From Ryuthela nishihirai (Eukaryota; Arthropoda; Arachnida; Araneae; Heptathelidae): a stretch of 64,000 nt of DNA. Shown here in pieces: positions 19,791 to 31,925 of the stretch. Location of the stretch: assembly GCA_038380435.1 (NCBI GenBank), contig JAWZYU010000034.1, positions 1,966,704 to 2,030,703 on the forward strand, in the 5' to 3' direction. Position 1 is the first letter of the stretch; each line of letters opens with the position of its first letter. Made by a program: the position numbers and the translations under genes. The notes under the pieces are model-generated. The model worked only from the letters and a program-made list of their open reading frames with translations. It made no database searches and was not told the origin of the DNA.

Positions 19791-20479
19791 CAGAACATCA
19801 CAGAGCCTCTTTCAGCTAGATCAGAACCTTGAACAATTCACATGGAAGGTTTCATGTAGCTTACGATGTATCTGTCGCCTCGCATCATTCGAGTACAAGC
19901 AAAAACGTGACTCATGCGACCAGATCACACGCTTCCAAGTGTCGACAGTCCAGTCTTTGTGGTGTTGCGCCCACTGTAGCAGTGCACCCTTGTGCAGAGC
20001 TGTTAACAAGGGACTCTTCCGAAGTACTCTGCTACAGATATCCATGCCATGCAGTTCCCTTTGGAGTGTTCATTCAGAAACAGCTTGTTGTAGGCCAGCA
20101 TTGACTGACTCGAGCAATTCCTGCCTCATTGCAAAGCGGTTTGCCTTAACAGTGCATGACACACTGCGGCAGTCATTATTGGTGAACAGTCTTTCTGCCG
20201 CAGTTCTGGCGATGATTAGCGGTGGACTGCAATGTACGCCACTGTTGGAAGACCCTTTCAACACACCTGATGGCAACTTCTTGCACACTATGTACAGGTG
20301 TTATTTACACGTTTATATGTTTGTACACTACGAACAGGTGTCATTGCGTTTCGCTCTGCCAACCGCAATTTTGCTACTCATTCACATCTTCGGTGCGATC
20401 CATGTTTCATGGAGTGACTAACACACATAGCACACAACCACTTCTTTTCCCTGTATGAACCCCGTAGCGAACGGCACAA

Positions 20480-22272
20480 CTATTTTTCATCATCATCCCG
20501 AAGCAGTCGTGCTACAGAGGTCCAACCAGACAGTGCAATTTAGTTCTCCACGTATATCTCTCCTGAGCTACATCTGGCCACTGCACAGCAATTCTAACAA
20601 GGTCCTGTTTGACATTGTCTGCCCACCGCATCCTAGGTCCACCTCTTTCTGAGGCCTTCAGGCACACTGTTCATAACCCTATTCGCCAATCTATAATTAT
20701 CCATACGGGTATTTTAGTCCTTAGGTGTATACACCTATTTCTCCATACTCTCCATAGATTCTTTAAAGTCCCGGCCGCAATCCCTATTCATCTGTTAATC
20801 TCATGCCGCACATCACCAGTATCTGTTACATAGCTCCCAAGTAATTAAACTGTGATACCTGCTCAAGACTGCAACCATTCAGAATAACTAAATCACAGCC
20901 TGCCTGACCAATTTTCATCACTTTAGTTTTCTCTTTGTTTATAACCAAACCTACTCTACTACCAATTTCATCAACAGCTCGAATGAAAGAGTTCATCTCA
21001 TCAACATCATTTGCCAAAAGGGCTAAATCATCAGCATAATCTAAATCAGAAATTTTCGTATCTCCAGCCCATTTAAGGCCAAAATCTTTCCCTTGAAGTG
21101 AATTTTGCTTAACATAATCAATAACCAAACTAAAAGAAAAGGAGACAAAATGCACCCTTGTCGAACACCAGAAGTAATGCTAAACCAATTGCTACAAGAC
21201 TTAAAAACTCTCACACATGACTCAGTGTTATTATAGAGAGCTTTCATTATGTTAACTAACTTGTCTGGTATACCATATGATCTCACAATCAACCACAAAT
21301 TATGACGATCAACAGAGTCGAAAGCCTTTTTGAAATCAACAAAGCTAGCAACCAAAGGCTTCTGAAACTCTAAACATTTCTCAAGAATCTGCCTAAGTGA
21401 AAATATCTGATCCACACATCCCCTACCACTTCTGAATCCACATTGCTCATCACGCAATTGACTGTCAACCAGATTCTTAATTCTATTAAGCACAATCATG
21501 TGAAGAACTTTACCTGGAACAGAGAGTAGGCTGATACCCCTATAGTTATCACAAGAACTGCGATCACCTTTTTTGAAAATAGGGATAATAATAGCTCTGG
21601 TAAAATCTTTAGAAACCATGCCTTTATCATAAAAGTTATTAAAAATTTCAGTCATTCAAGTGGTAACTGGAACATTCCCAGCTCTAAGCATTTCTGTAGT
21701 AATTTCATCTACCCCTGGGGATTTATGAAGTTTAAGTTTAGAAATTGCAAAAATAACTTCAGATTGTGATGTAGGGCCAACATTAAAGCCAACCAAATCA
21801 TCATTGCAAACAATGGCATTAGAACTAACTACATTGTTTACAACATCCCTGAAATGCACAGCCCACCTAGCCATGAACAGAATCCTCACTTTCTATAACC
21901 TTACCTTATTTATCCTTCAATCCCTGTATACCTGTCCGTTTTCTACCAACAAAACATTATCTTGTACAGCTCTCTGCTGTTGCACTGTCCAACTGCTTCC
22001 TTGGCTTTGTCAGCCAAAGATTCTTATCAGCAGCTAACTGATCTGTTACACACTTATTAAGCTCTCTGTAACGCTTTTTATTAGGACTAGTAGGGTATTG
22101 ATTAAGGACAGTCCTGCAGTTCGTTCTTTCTGAAATAAGCTCGTGCCTTATCACTCAAATAATTCTGCCTCCTCTGCTCCTTTTTTCCTAAAAGAGTACT
22201 GTTAGTTTCCGAGAAAGCCTGTTTAAAATGGTCCCATTCTTCCTCAACTTCAGTGGTAAGCAGGGCAGCCGA

Positions 22273-22308
<36 letters not shown>

Positions 22309-23455
22309 AGGGGGACTAGTGCATAGGGGCCCGTCAGCAATAAGGGTCCCTCAGATTAAGTGACTACTTTTTCTTACAAAAATTATTCTTAGTTAGGCTA
22401 TATATCGATCCTATGCTAAAACGTTTTATGTGACACAAACTGTGTAGACCTATGTTTTTGCATGCCTGACTGCGCAACAGGCTTTTTTTCCTCTGTATGT
22501 CATCATTGTGTCCAGAATAATTGCTATTAATGATTTGTAAAGATAAAACGTTTTCAAGGGGGGCCCCCGAACATAATATTACATAGGGGCCCATAAATTC
22601 TCTCGGCGGCCCTGGTGGTAAGCAAACCACGATTGTCATAATGACTAAGTAACCTATCATGGTACGTTTTAGATATAACTGGGTCTTTCACAGCTTCAGT
22701 ATTAAAGATAAATTTTTTAACCCTAGCACAACACTTTTTAAGTTGGAAGACACTTTTAAGAAGGTAATGGTCAGATCCAATTTTAGCTCCCCTATATGAC
22801 CTGGTATTCCTAACAGAACTAGCCCATTTGCTGTTAATTAATATATAATCAATCATATTCTTATGCAGCCAATTAGGTGAAACCCATGTGTACTTTTGTA
22901 CATCACGGTATTCGTAATAAGTTTTCAAACCATTAAGTTTACTTACCCGTAGGAGATGTTGCCCATTGCACTTGCAGCTACCAATATCAAAAGGGCCTAT
23001 CACCCCTCCCAAAGGTCAGTACCAACTTTGGTATTGAAGTCAAGTAGAAAAAGGGTAATATATCCTTTTTTTACCGAATTTAAAATATGCCGAAGTTGTC
23101 CATTAAACCCTATCCTTCTCATCCTTATCAGCATCCTCGGTGGGGGCATATAACAGCAGATTACATCCAGGTCTTTAATGCTTGTCTGAAATTTTGCTTT
23201 AAGAAACCTTTCATTAATGCACTCATACTCTAGAAGAGCATTACTGGCGTGTCTGCTGAGAAGCAGACCTATCCCTTGGTGATGCTTATTATCGTCTCTC
23301 CCTGAAAGGAGAAATTTATAGTTATCTTTAAGAATCTGACCTTTATCTGTCCATCTGGTCTCTTGAAAGGCAAGAATATCTAAATTATAATGGTGGAATT
23401 CTTGTGTTAGGACATCAAGAGAATAAGCTCTGTGCAGATTCCTCACATTCCATCA
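20480..23455 (-). mobile_element. RTE-type LINE (endonuclease + reverse transcriptase), broken
   Basis: The 5' part (23446-22660) encodes an APE-type endonuclease: WNVRNLH start, QETRW, and a closing IDYILI ... GSDHYLL. One shift falls near 23005. The reverse transcriptase part (21889-20826) has the FVDFKKAFDSVDR, SGVRQGCILSPFLL and YADDLALLA blocks, and its end continues to a basic RRW-type segment near 20500. It has two shifts (near 21656 and 21100). The endonuclease and transcriptase order, with no RNase H, fits the RTE clade. A hAT MITE (22261-22614) interrupts the linker. The left boundary is the 3' end, which lacks an obvious poly(A) tail. Fragments of the same family lie at 31735-31925 and 59240-59345. 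Confidence 0.85.
22261..22614. mobile_element. hAT MITE with G33 run, inside RTE LINE
   Basis: Ends CAGGGCAGCCGAC and TCTCGGCGGCCCTG, flanked by the 8-base duplication GTGGTAAG (22253-22260 and 22615-22622). Its two halves match the left and right ends of the hAT element at 12876-14788, so it is an internally deleted derivative of that family. An uninterrupted run of 33 G occupies 22274-22306. Confidence 0.9.
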
Positions 23456-23464
23456 CCTATGGGG

Positions 23465-23925
23465 AGAAAAGGGTTAATGGGATAAAAAAAAAAAACTATG
23501 TTTATTGAGAGAGGGAATGCCGACAATATCAAACAGCCCCCTAATCGCAGACATGGGGGCAAAGACCCGTTCCCCCACCTCTAAAGGCTGGAGCCATCTA
23601 CACTGGAAAACTTCCTCGAATGTAGAATTTGACGATGCCAATAGAAGCAAAGAGTTCAGGTGCTTGCGATGATCTCTGCTCAGCATTATCCACCAGCTGA
23701 TAAACATATCCTGTGAATCTATTCACTTGGGGCTGTCAACCCACAAACAAACAGAAAACACAGAGGAAGATTTTCTCTCCACAGAAGACCACCAGTGTAG
23801 CAAAATCAGAATCCATAATCAAGCTCAGAGCCATAATTCTGTTCAGGTTGGTATATGGTCAGCACCAGTACCCTGTGTGGTTGACCACTCCTCAGCAGGG
23901 TAGAAAAAAAAAAGAAAAGTACCCA
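23465..23925 (-). repeat. Dispersed repeat R1, copy 2
   Basis: Inverted relative to 2905-3310 and more complete: it contains about 70 bases missing there. It lies directly upstream of the RTE endonuclease in the same orientation, so it could be the LINE 5' leader. A runs occur at both edges (23483 and 23905). No protein is recognised. Confidence 0.5.
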
Positions 23926-24689
23926 TAGTTGCCCAGATCAGTACGCTAACCATTTGTAGGACGCATTTATCACTGGGCGCCCTTTGTTGCTGTCGAACAG
24001 AAGTAACCCTCTTATGGCGGGAGATGACTAATCTTTTGTCAGGTGAGTTTATATGTTACAAGTTAAGCAAAATTAATGAAAGAGAATACCTGAAAAAAAG
24101 GGTGAAATAATGTTCAATTTTAATTACTAAACACAGATTACAGGTTGAAAACACAATCAAAGGTAAACATTTTCTTTGTCATAATTAAAAACAAAATTTG
24201 AAATCTAAATGACTGAATACAAAGCTTTCTGTGTCAAGATTATATAAAAAATTTTCTTAAACAATCACCATTTTTTTTCGAAAACAAAATAATTTTTCCT
24301 TATATTTTATTATTCAAATGCTACAAAATTATAGCAAAAAATTATTAGACTTTGATCTAGAACCCACTAATGGATTGAAGAAAAAATTTTGTGACCTCAA
24401 TAAGAGCTGCCAATTTTTCACAGCTGCAGACTGTACATTTATGCCAATGAAACGATGAACTGAAAACTCTCCAGATATTCCCAATTGTTACACCCTTTCA
24501 GGATGTAAATTTACTCAACATCTGAAATTGGGAGTGTTTCCATTCACCAAAGATACGACACTGCTTGTTGTTTTATTATGTGGTCAGTAGCGCATTCTTC
24601 TTGTATTGATAATGCTGATGATTTAGCAACGTTAAAGATCAAATCCCTCTTTGCTCTAAAGAACAGTGACTTGGTAGTTTGACAAAAGT
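23926..24689. other. AT-rich intergenic DNA
   Basis: I see no gene or bounded element. It is dominated by A and T runs. Confidence 0.4.
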
Positions 24690-25010
24690 GCCCCTTCTGC
24701 AGTCTGAGAAAGGGAGCCCACTGAACAGCTGTTAGGAAACACGTGAAAGCCTCAAGGCCATCCATCCATCACGTTCTTCAGCTGACACAAGGCACAGATA
24801 GTTACGCACACAAGAATCCACGGCTTAACAACCCATCCAACATACGGTGTCATTTCAAGCTCATTGGTGTCCTCTTTCTCATCAAGTGGGGATTTAATAG
24901 GACAATTCTCAATGTTGGACTAACTGCTGTTTACGAAAATTTGCTGTTACGAAATGCTGGGAACTGCAGATTACAAGCCTGGCGTGCCGCAGATCTGCCG
25001 CTCACTTACC
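24690..25010 (-). mobile_element. SINE A, heavily degraded copy
   Basis: Fragments CCCACTGAACAGCTGTTAG, CGGCTTAACAACCCATCC and AACTGCAGATTACAAGCCTGG keep the order of SINE A. About 60 unrelated bases interrupt it near 24895-24955, and the head is altered. This is one of the oldest-looking copies here. Confidence 0.6.
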
Positions 25011-25717
25011 TGTAGACTCAATTTTGTTATGGACAAAAATTCCTTTAGGTTGAATAGTGGAGTTTCCAAACCTCTCTCTTTCCTAGTCCCTCTCAACGGT
25101 GGAAAATGCCAAAACTTTAAATGAATATTGCAAAAGAACTATTTATGCTTGACGATGGTTGAGTTTACGTTCGCATCAGATTCTACTTAGGAAGAGAGGA
25201 ACGAAACCATTTAATTTTAAGAGATATAAACATAATAATATTTTAATTGAAAAATTATTTTATTTGCATTTTCAAATTATTCATTTTGAATTTTTACCTT
25301 TAGCCGGATTAAAGATGGAAAATAAAAACACCTCTTTGAAAACGAGCATCCCATCCCACACAATGATCCCACATTTACACAGGATATTTTTATCGTTGCC
25401 AGATTATATGTTCAATTAGTTACAATATTCTTAACAGCAAAAATAACGGCCGATTGGCTAGAATGCTTGGCTACGATCAACGGTACGAGCTTTCACGTAG
25501 TATCTCTGCTATATTAGGTGAGAGTCATGTTACACAGATGACCTGCAGAACTCGGACCGGTGCACCGCAGGTTGGTGGAGCCAAAGAATATTAACCAAGG
25601 CTCGGAAAGACGTATCTAGCGCCACCGAAGATCGTCGTGTTTCTGTGTACTGAAGGAAAGCTAACCTCCGAGGCACACCAAGTTCTTCAATGTCAGCATA
25701 ACGAAATATTCAGTATA
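25011..25717. other. Intergenic DNA, unassigned
   Basis: At 25080-25165 there is a piece of the dispersed repeat also seen at 27600-28090 (CAACGGTGGAAAATGCCAAAA). The balanced-GC segment at 25440-25700 contains AACTCGGACCGGTGCACCGC and differs in composition from its surroundings, but I could not identify it. Confidence 0.35.
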
Positions 25718-25935
25718 GCTAATTTTTTCCGACCCCAACCAATTTAGTGTTTTTTAACATGTGTACAGACAGTACCACGGCTTTACATCCCATCCGACGG
25801 CCTTTCTGAGCCCATTGCTGTCCCTTACTAACCAATGGATGGGCGGGGAATTTTGAGTAGATAAATCTTAACGCTGGCCCAGATGGGACTCGAACCTGAG
25901 AATTGCAGATTACGAGCCTGGCGCGCTACGCCCCC
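25718..25935 (-). mobile_element. SINE A variant, left arm of inverted pair
   Basis: A minus-strand variant starting after TTTTTTCCGACCCCAACC and ending in GGCGCGCTACGCCCCCC. It lacks much of the usual tail-proximal half. The first 178 bases match 26568-26745 in opposite orientation. Confidence 0.7.
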
Positions 25936-26307
25936 CAAAATGCAATAAAAAAAAAAGTGCTAATGTAATTACATATTAGAAAAATAATCATTATGAAAGA
26001 AATTTACCGTGTATTAGAGGTACATAAATCACCTTCTTAAAAAAGTCAGTCAATTTTTCTCTCCGAGAATTCTTGAATGATTTCGCAACTTTCCAATACA
26101 TTGTCCAGAATATCTTCCCACTCATTACGAAATGGCGAAGATTTTGCTCCTTTTTAGCTGCTAATAACGAATTTACTTAAAACAATGATAATAAGGAACA
26201 AATAAAAGTTAACGAATGATAAAATAAAAAGCGTGGATTGGAGCTGCATTGACAGAACTTTTCGCCGACGATACCGTTACTTGCTGTTATTAATCATTTT
26301 GAAGGTT

Positions 26308-26545
26308 GTGTTGCTTTACCTCTGAGCAGCACTTTTTTTGCACACAATGGGCAGATCACATGGATTCCGAGGTTAGGGGGGGAACCACTAGACAGCTGTT
26401 AGACACCTTCAAGGTCATCTAGCACGTTTTAATGCACAGGGTTCTCCCACATACAGGGCAAATGCTTAACATACCATCCGACGGACGGAGGCCTTTCTAA
26501 ACCCATTGATGTTCCCTACTGACCGAGGCAAGGCGGAGAGTTTCG
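26308..26545 (-). mobile_element. SINE A, degraded copy between inverted arms
   Basis: TTTTACCTCTGAGCAGCAC, CACACAATGGGC and the ATACCATCCGACGGACGGAG segment identify a minus-strand copy with several small deletions. It abuts the plus-strand variant that follows. Confidence 0.7.
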
Positions 26546-26567
26546 TGGATATAAATGATAACAAAAT

Positions 26568-26750
26568 TTGGTTCGAGTCCCATCTGGGCAAGCGTTAAGA
26601 TTTATCTACTCAAAATTCCCCGCCAATCCATCGGTTAGTAAGGGACCCCAATGGGCTCAGAAAGGCCGTACGATGGGATGTAAAGCCGCGGTACTGTCTG
26701 TACACATGTTAAAGAACACTAAATTGGTTGGGGTCGGAAAAATTAGGCAT
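26568..26750 (+). mobile_element. SINE A variant, right arm of inverted pair
   Basis: Starts at box B (GGTTCGAGTCCCATCTGGGC) and ends in GGTTGGGGTCGGAAAAATTA. It is nearly identical to the reverse complement of 25718-25895. Because the tail is the same in both, this is either a SINE subfamily with a shortened body or an inverted duplication. Confidence 0.7.
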
Positions 26751-27599
26751 GGCGAGAGCGATTACTTTCTATTCAAAGTACTCTTTCCTCACAATCGAAA
26801 ATGAACTCTTAAAATATTATGAGGGCATACATTATATTACCAAATCTAGTGGGATACTTCCACGCTTCGTTAATGGAAAACCGTATTCGGAACTCCGTAA
26901 CTTTAAAATATAAGCTTTTTTTGCAAAAAAATATTATAAAATGTGAATTGCAAAGCTGAAAAATTAGAAAATATTCTTTTAATATTTAGTTATTGAAGTG
27001 GAAATATTTGATAGCAGATGGAGCTGTTGCATTTGTCCCATTGTTTCAAAATTTCTGCAAAATAATTACGTTGATTTTAGTATACGATTTATGATAATTT
27101 CAAAGAAAATTGTTGAATCAGTCACACTGATGTCAAATGAATCAGATTTCGCAATTCTTTAAATTGTAAACAAATATGGCAAAAAATCCAAATTTGATTT
27201 TTTTTTTTTAGGTTTTTCATTTCCTGTGACGTTTTGCTGCGTTTTAAAGGATAAATTTAAACGAGTATCGTCTAGCCTAGAGGCCCTGTATAGGTAGAGG
27301 TTGGCCATCTCAAAAATGGACGCCACGTTTTGTCGTCGCTCGGATTGTTTAGGGTGAAATAGCTGAATGGTATTGCACGGTACTTAGGATTCCAAAAAAG
27401 GGTAGGGTAATATTTGATACAGATTTCAGTGTTCATGATTGGAAGCACTTTAGAAAACGGCTAGAAAAGGAAAAGTAAATTTTAGGGCTTTTTTTAAAAA
27501 AAAAAAGAAAGATATAATTTAACTTTGTTGTCTGTCCGTCCGCAGATATCGAACTTTTTTGTTTATACAGATAAATAAATCTTTTTTTTGTTAGATAGG
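26751..27599. other. AT-rich intergenic DNA
   Basis: I see no gene, SINE or bounded element in this stretch. Confidence 0.4.
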
Positions 27600-28095
27600 A
27601 ATTAATGACATATTACGATTTACATTTTTCGAATCTCCCAAAAGTTATAACTGCGCCCTCTAACGGTGGAAAAAGTTGAAAATTGCAAAATATCAAACGA
27701 ATATTCAAAAGATGTAGTTTTGTTAGAAGTTTAAAATTTTGGTGTTGAAATGTGAAGGTTACGAAGTTACCATTGGCAAAAATCACTTGACCCTTTAGAC
27801 CCAGGGGGGGAGGTGAATGCAACTTTTTTTTTTTATTTTAACAGAAAAGTGTATGTTTTTGGAGATAAATTAAAATTCGTTTTGGGTTGGGCAAGTATCG
27901 ATGAAATATTATAATTTACATTTTGCGAATTTCCCAAAAGCTATAATTGCGCCCTGTAACGATGGAAAAAAATCCCAAAAATTTCCAAATGAATATTGCA
28001 AACGATTTAGTTATGCTAGAAATTTTAAATTTTGGTCGTGGAATGTGGCAATCTTGAAAATTCCACTGGCTACAATGAGTTGACCCTAAGCCCAA
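27600..28095. repeat. Two diverged direct copies of a ~297-base repeat
   Basis: Units beginning near 27610 and 27907 share ATTTACATTTTNCGAAT, CCCAAAAG, TATAA-TGCGCCCT and TTTAAATTTTGG-like words in the same order. Related pieces occur near 4430-4600 and 25080-25165. This looks like an old satellite or dispersed family. It has no coding capacity. Confidence 0.6.
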
Positions 28096-28411
28096 GGTAG
28101 GTAAGAAACGGAAGGTTTTATTTTAAGATATAATTGGAAATCTCTTATTTATTTGGTTACTAATGAAATTAATTCGCATTTTCAAAGCTAGTTTTAATTT
28201 ATATCATCAGAGTTCATGTTTATGGTAGAAATTTCGGCGTGTAGAGTTCTGTTATGGTAGAAATTCAACTGACATCAATTATCTGCGCACTATTTTCAGA
28301 GGAGAGAGAGAAAAGTAACTTTTTAAATTTAAGAACTAAAAGACATACTTTTTCTTTTATAATTACTAATAAAATGCTACTAAGTGCATTTCCCCCATCA
28401 TACATTAAAAA
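28096..28411. other. AT-rich intergenic DNA
   Basis: Nothing recognisable before the SINE B fragment. Confidence 0.4.
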
Positions 28412-28540
28412 ATAAATAACCCCTCAAGCAGCTGCTTGTACAGAGGTCTGATAGGAAACTGTCAGTTTATACGCAATAGCAGAAAGTCCATGAGGATGGC
28501 GGGACCTCAGTAGAAAAACACGAACATCCATAATTAAAAC
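28412..28540 (-). mobile_element. SINE family B, 5'-truncated copy
   Basis: CTCAAGCAGCTGCTTGTACA and AGAGGTCTGATAGGAAACTG, followed by AGGATGGCGGGACCTCAG, identify the 3' half of SINE B on the minus strand. The tRNA-like head is absent. Confidence 0.75.
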
Positions 28541-28667
28541 TTTTAAGGAGTGAAGAAGTAGGCAAAGAAAGAACTTCATTCTCTTTGAAAATGAGATTCC
28601 CATATGCGCCAGAGGCGATATGCGTTCTTCTAGTTATTTTACACTTTCAATACCCTCTGATAGTGGA

Positions 28668-29053
28668 TTGGGTTGGGTTGTTTTACCTCTGAGCGGCACT
28701 TTTTTGCACACCATGGGCTAAATGGCCAGGTCATATGGACCCCGAAGGCTCAGAGAAGGTTGGGGGAGGGGACCCACTGGAACAGCTGTTGGGAGACAGA
28801 TGGTAGCCTCCCGTCAAGGCCATCCAGCGTGTTCTTTAACGTACACAGGGTATGGCTCTCCCACACACGGGGCCACGGCTTAATGTCCCATCCGACGGAC
28901 GGCGGCCTTTCCAAGCCCATCGGTGTCCCCTGCTGACCGTAGGCAGAGCGGGGAATTTTTGCGGAGATAAATCTCAACGCTGACCCAGCTGGGACTCGAA
29001 CCTGGGAACTACAGATTACGAGCCTGGCGCGGTACCGACTGAGCCACCCCCGC
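28668..29053 (-). mobile_element. SINE A, full-length copy
   Basis: One of the best-preserved copies: tail GGTTGGGTTGTTTTACC through to GAGCCACCCCCGCC, with box B and box A on the minus strand. The 15-base duplication CCCTCTGATAGTGGA flanks it (28653-28667 and 29054-29068). Confidence 0.9.
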
Positions 29054-29069
29054 CCCTCTGATAGTGGAA

Positions 29070-29334
29070 ATTCGAACTACTGTATAATTGAGAAAATAAA
29101 CTATTAATATTTTATTAGTACCTGTAATGTTCAAAAAAAGTTTTTCATTTATCTCTTAAAGCAGAAAAGCTGCATTTTACCAACGTGCATTTCACACCGC
29201 TAGAGAGAGCTACTAAAGTTATTGAAATTTTTCAAAATTGAGAATCGCAATATTTGTTCGACACCTATCCAACCCAAATAGAATTTTTCATTTAGCTCTA
29301 AAACTAAAAAAATTGATAAAAGTGAACTTTGTCT
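29070..29334. other. AT-rich spacer
   Basis: No gene. Contains a short piece resembling the 27600-28090 repeat (TTATTGAAATTTTTCAAAAT). Confidence 0.3.
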
Positions 29335-29420
29335 ACAGACGGACAGACAGGTGGAAAGACAGATGGACAGACAACAGAGGGACGGACAGACAGACGAACA
29401 AATACTGGCATAGGCAGACG
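29335..29420. repeat. GACA-rich imperfect microsatellite
   Basis: Repeated GACAGACGGACAGACAG-type units over about 85 bases. Confidence 0.75.
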
Positions 29421-29759
29421 ACAAAGTGAAAACATTAGCTCGTTTTCCAAATGAACCTTAAAAGAAAATATTTGTTGGTTTTCAGTTACCTCATTTCACT
29501 TTTGCAACCGATTGCTGTCTTCTGGTGGAGTTTCTCGCAAAAAAATTTTCATTAATTTATTTCTTTGAGTGAAATTTTTACACCCAAATAGAGCGCAGTG
29601 AGGCATTCATAAGATACGACAGCTTTTATAGACAAAAAAGTGGTAGAAATATATAAAACTATAACAACTGAGATGTTTTAACTTGGTACATACAGTAATT
29701 CATAGGCTTTCGTCTCACGATACGACAAAACATGGCGTCCATAAACCACGTGACTCAAT

Positions 29760-31610
29760 CAACCAATGGCAGTGAATCACACAGATGGCTAGCCAACCAC
29801 ATTACAAAATGCAGTCAACCAGGTTCTTGACTTTACTACAAAATGGGGACTTGCCATCTCAGCACCTAAATCTGCGGTCTTACCCATTACACGTAAACAC
29901 TTACCTACCAATTCACCAAATATTACAACTGACAATTGCACCATTCCCACTGTCATCCATTACAAATATTTAGGGCTAACAATAGACCGTAAGCTTACCT
30001 GGAAACAACACATTAATAACATAAAATCCACATGCATTGGAGCATACAACATATTAAATTCCATCACAAGAGTGTCTTGGGGGGCCAGCGATAAAGTAAT
30101 GCTTACTTTCATCAAAGCATTTATCAACTCTAGACTAGAGTATGGCCTCCCAGCACTCAACACTGCTTCAAATACAAAAATCAATAAAATCGAAACTCTG
30201 CAAACACGCGCCATCAGACTTGCCCTGGGTCTTAAAGCTGGCTGCCCAAACCTCGCCACTTGGGCAGAAGCTAACATGCTACCTCTAACAATCAAAAGAC
30301 ATCCTCACATGCAAACACTACATCAAACTTAAACACTACAATCCCACTCACCCAGCCATACTTAGAATTGAATCCACCACTAACTACTACCACAGCACAA
30401 ATAATAAAAAAAAAAAACACTTTACCCCACTTGGCAACAAATTAAACCCTATAAACCCACACAAACACTTCCCTATTGGTTACTTAAAAAAGCAAACATT
30501 CACCTCACTCTACCATACATCATCAAAAAAAAAGCTCACCTTCCCATAGAACTAAAAATTGCTGCAGACAACTTAATCACACAACTATCAGACACTGACC
30601 ATACAATTTACACTGATGGATCTCATATTCCACACACCACCTCTGGCTCTGCTGCTTTTTACACCCCTTCCACCAAATTCTCTTATGTTATAAAATTAAA
30701 TCATGCTGAAAATAGCACCTCCTCAGAACTAGCAGCAATACATATGGCAATAGGCTGGGCCACCCACCTCAACAAACAACACATTAACATAATCACAGAC
30801 TCAAGGCCTGCATTTACAACTCATTAACACACTAACAGTAGATCCATCACAGAACCATTCCCTTTTCCACATACAAAACACAGCACACAACATTATAGAC
30901 AAGGGAAACACCCTAACTTTTTACTGGATTCCCTCCCATTGCAACATCATCCATAATGAGACTGTTGACTCACTTGCTAAACAAGGCCTCACACACTCAC
31001 AACCCCAAATTACCACACTGTCACTACATGCAAACATCACATAAGAGAATACACAAAAAATTTTTATCACACATGGACCCAGAATTGGGTACAACACACT
31101 ACAGATAAAAACACATTCAGAGTCACAATAGAACCCTCTCCAAACACACTACATCTTAACTACCTATCCAGAAGGGCCCAAACAGCAATACACAGACTCC
31201 GAACTGGCAGAGCGAACATCAACAGACTTATTTATGCTTAGAAAAATACATACTGCACTCTGTCCAAACTGCCAAGTGATAGAGGATATCCCCCACTACC
31301 TACTACACTGTCAAATATACAACACACAAAGACACACCCTCTATCACAAACTTGCTACACTTGGAGTCACCACATTCACCTTACAGACCATCCTAAACCC
31401 CACCCATACAAAGGCAAAATCACATTTCGGGGCCCTGGCGCATTTCATACAAAGTACTGGCAAAATCCTTTAACCTTTCAACTTCCTGCAGACTCTCCAT
31501 CTCAATATGTGAAATAAGACTCTCCTCCCTGCAGACACCTCCTACTCAAAAGATCCATTGGACACCAAAAGATCCAAAGGGACAAAAAAGATCCAGTACA
31601 GGGATTACCT
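29760..31610 (+). mobile_element. 5'-truncated LINE with RNase H domain
   Basis: The sequence begins inside a reverse transcriptase, at the thumb region (VIHYKYLGLTIDRKLTWKQH near 29955). An AFINSRLEYGLPALN segment follows, then an RNase H domain (IYTDGSH, SSELAAIHMAI, ITDS, WIPSHCNI; about 30600-31000) and a terminal zinc-knuckle-like part (CPNCQVIEDIPHYLLHC near 31260). Several shifts and A-rich insertions break it. The RT plus C-terminal RNase H layout fits Jockey/I-group LINEs. Its 5' half is missing, as is usual for such insertions. A second LINE with the same layout lies at 38780-41770 on the minus strand. Confidence 0.8.
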
Positions 31611-31734
31611 TATTTCCCTAGTGCAATTGTATTCATGTTTTCAAAAAAATATATATACATAATTATACTCTGTAACAATAGACTAGAACTCCCAAAGTAC
31701 CCTTTTTCAAAAATAATTACTAGTGGTGGCAAAC

Positions 31735-31925
31735 CATCTGCCTGACCAATTTTCATCACTTTAGTTTTCTCTCTGTTTATAACCAAACCTACTATACTAC
31801 CAGTCTCATCAACAGCTCGAATGAAAGAGTTCATCTCATGAACATCATTTGCCAAAAGAGCTAAATCATCAGCATATTCTAAATCAGAAATTTTAAGATC
31901 TGCAGACCATTTTAGGCCATTCTTA
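31735..31925 (-). mobile_element. RTE LINE fragment
   Basis: It matches the segment of the RTE reverse transcriptase at about 20905-21085, with VGLVINREKTKVMKIGQ and NSFIRAVDE. It is a solitary piece. Confidence 0.8.

Larger units (their letters stand above)
18545..20455 (-). pseudogene. Tc1-type transposase gene broken by two SINEs
   Basis: Read leftward, 20045-19821 holds HKDWTVDTWKRVIWSHESRF, the first catalytic Asp region of Tc1 transposases with Asp changed to His. The middle part (EMNPLVAVMPHLNQKGYMELL) lies at 19436-19315. The end (LNWPDKSLDLNPIENLRDYL, which has the family DLNPIENLW-like motif) lies at 18839-18651. SINE copies at 18888-19314 (minus) and 19447-19790 (plus) interrupt it. 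The N-terminal helix-turn-helix part, right of 20045, is too degraded to follow. No clear terminal inverted repeats were found. The element cannot encode an active enzyme. Confidence 0.75.

Noticed and set aside
29010..29053. A tRNA gene at the head of SINE A
   Set aside because: It is part of a SINE with a target duplication. The same head is present in many copies and a cloverleaf cannot be completed.
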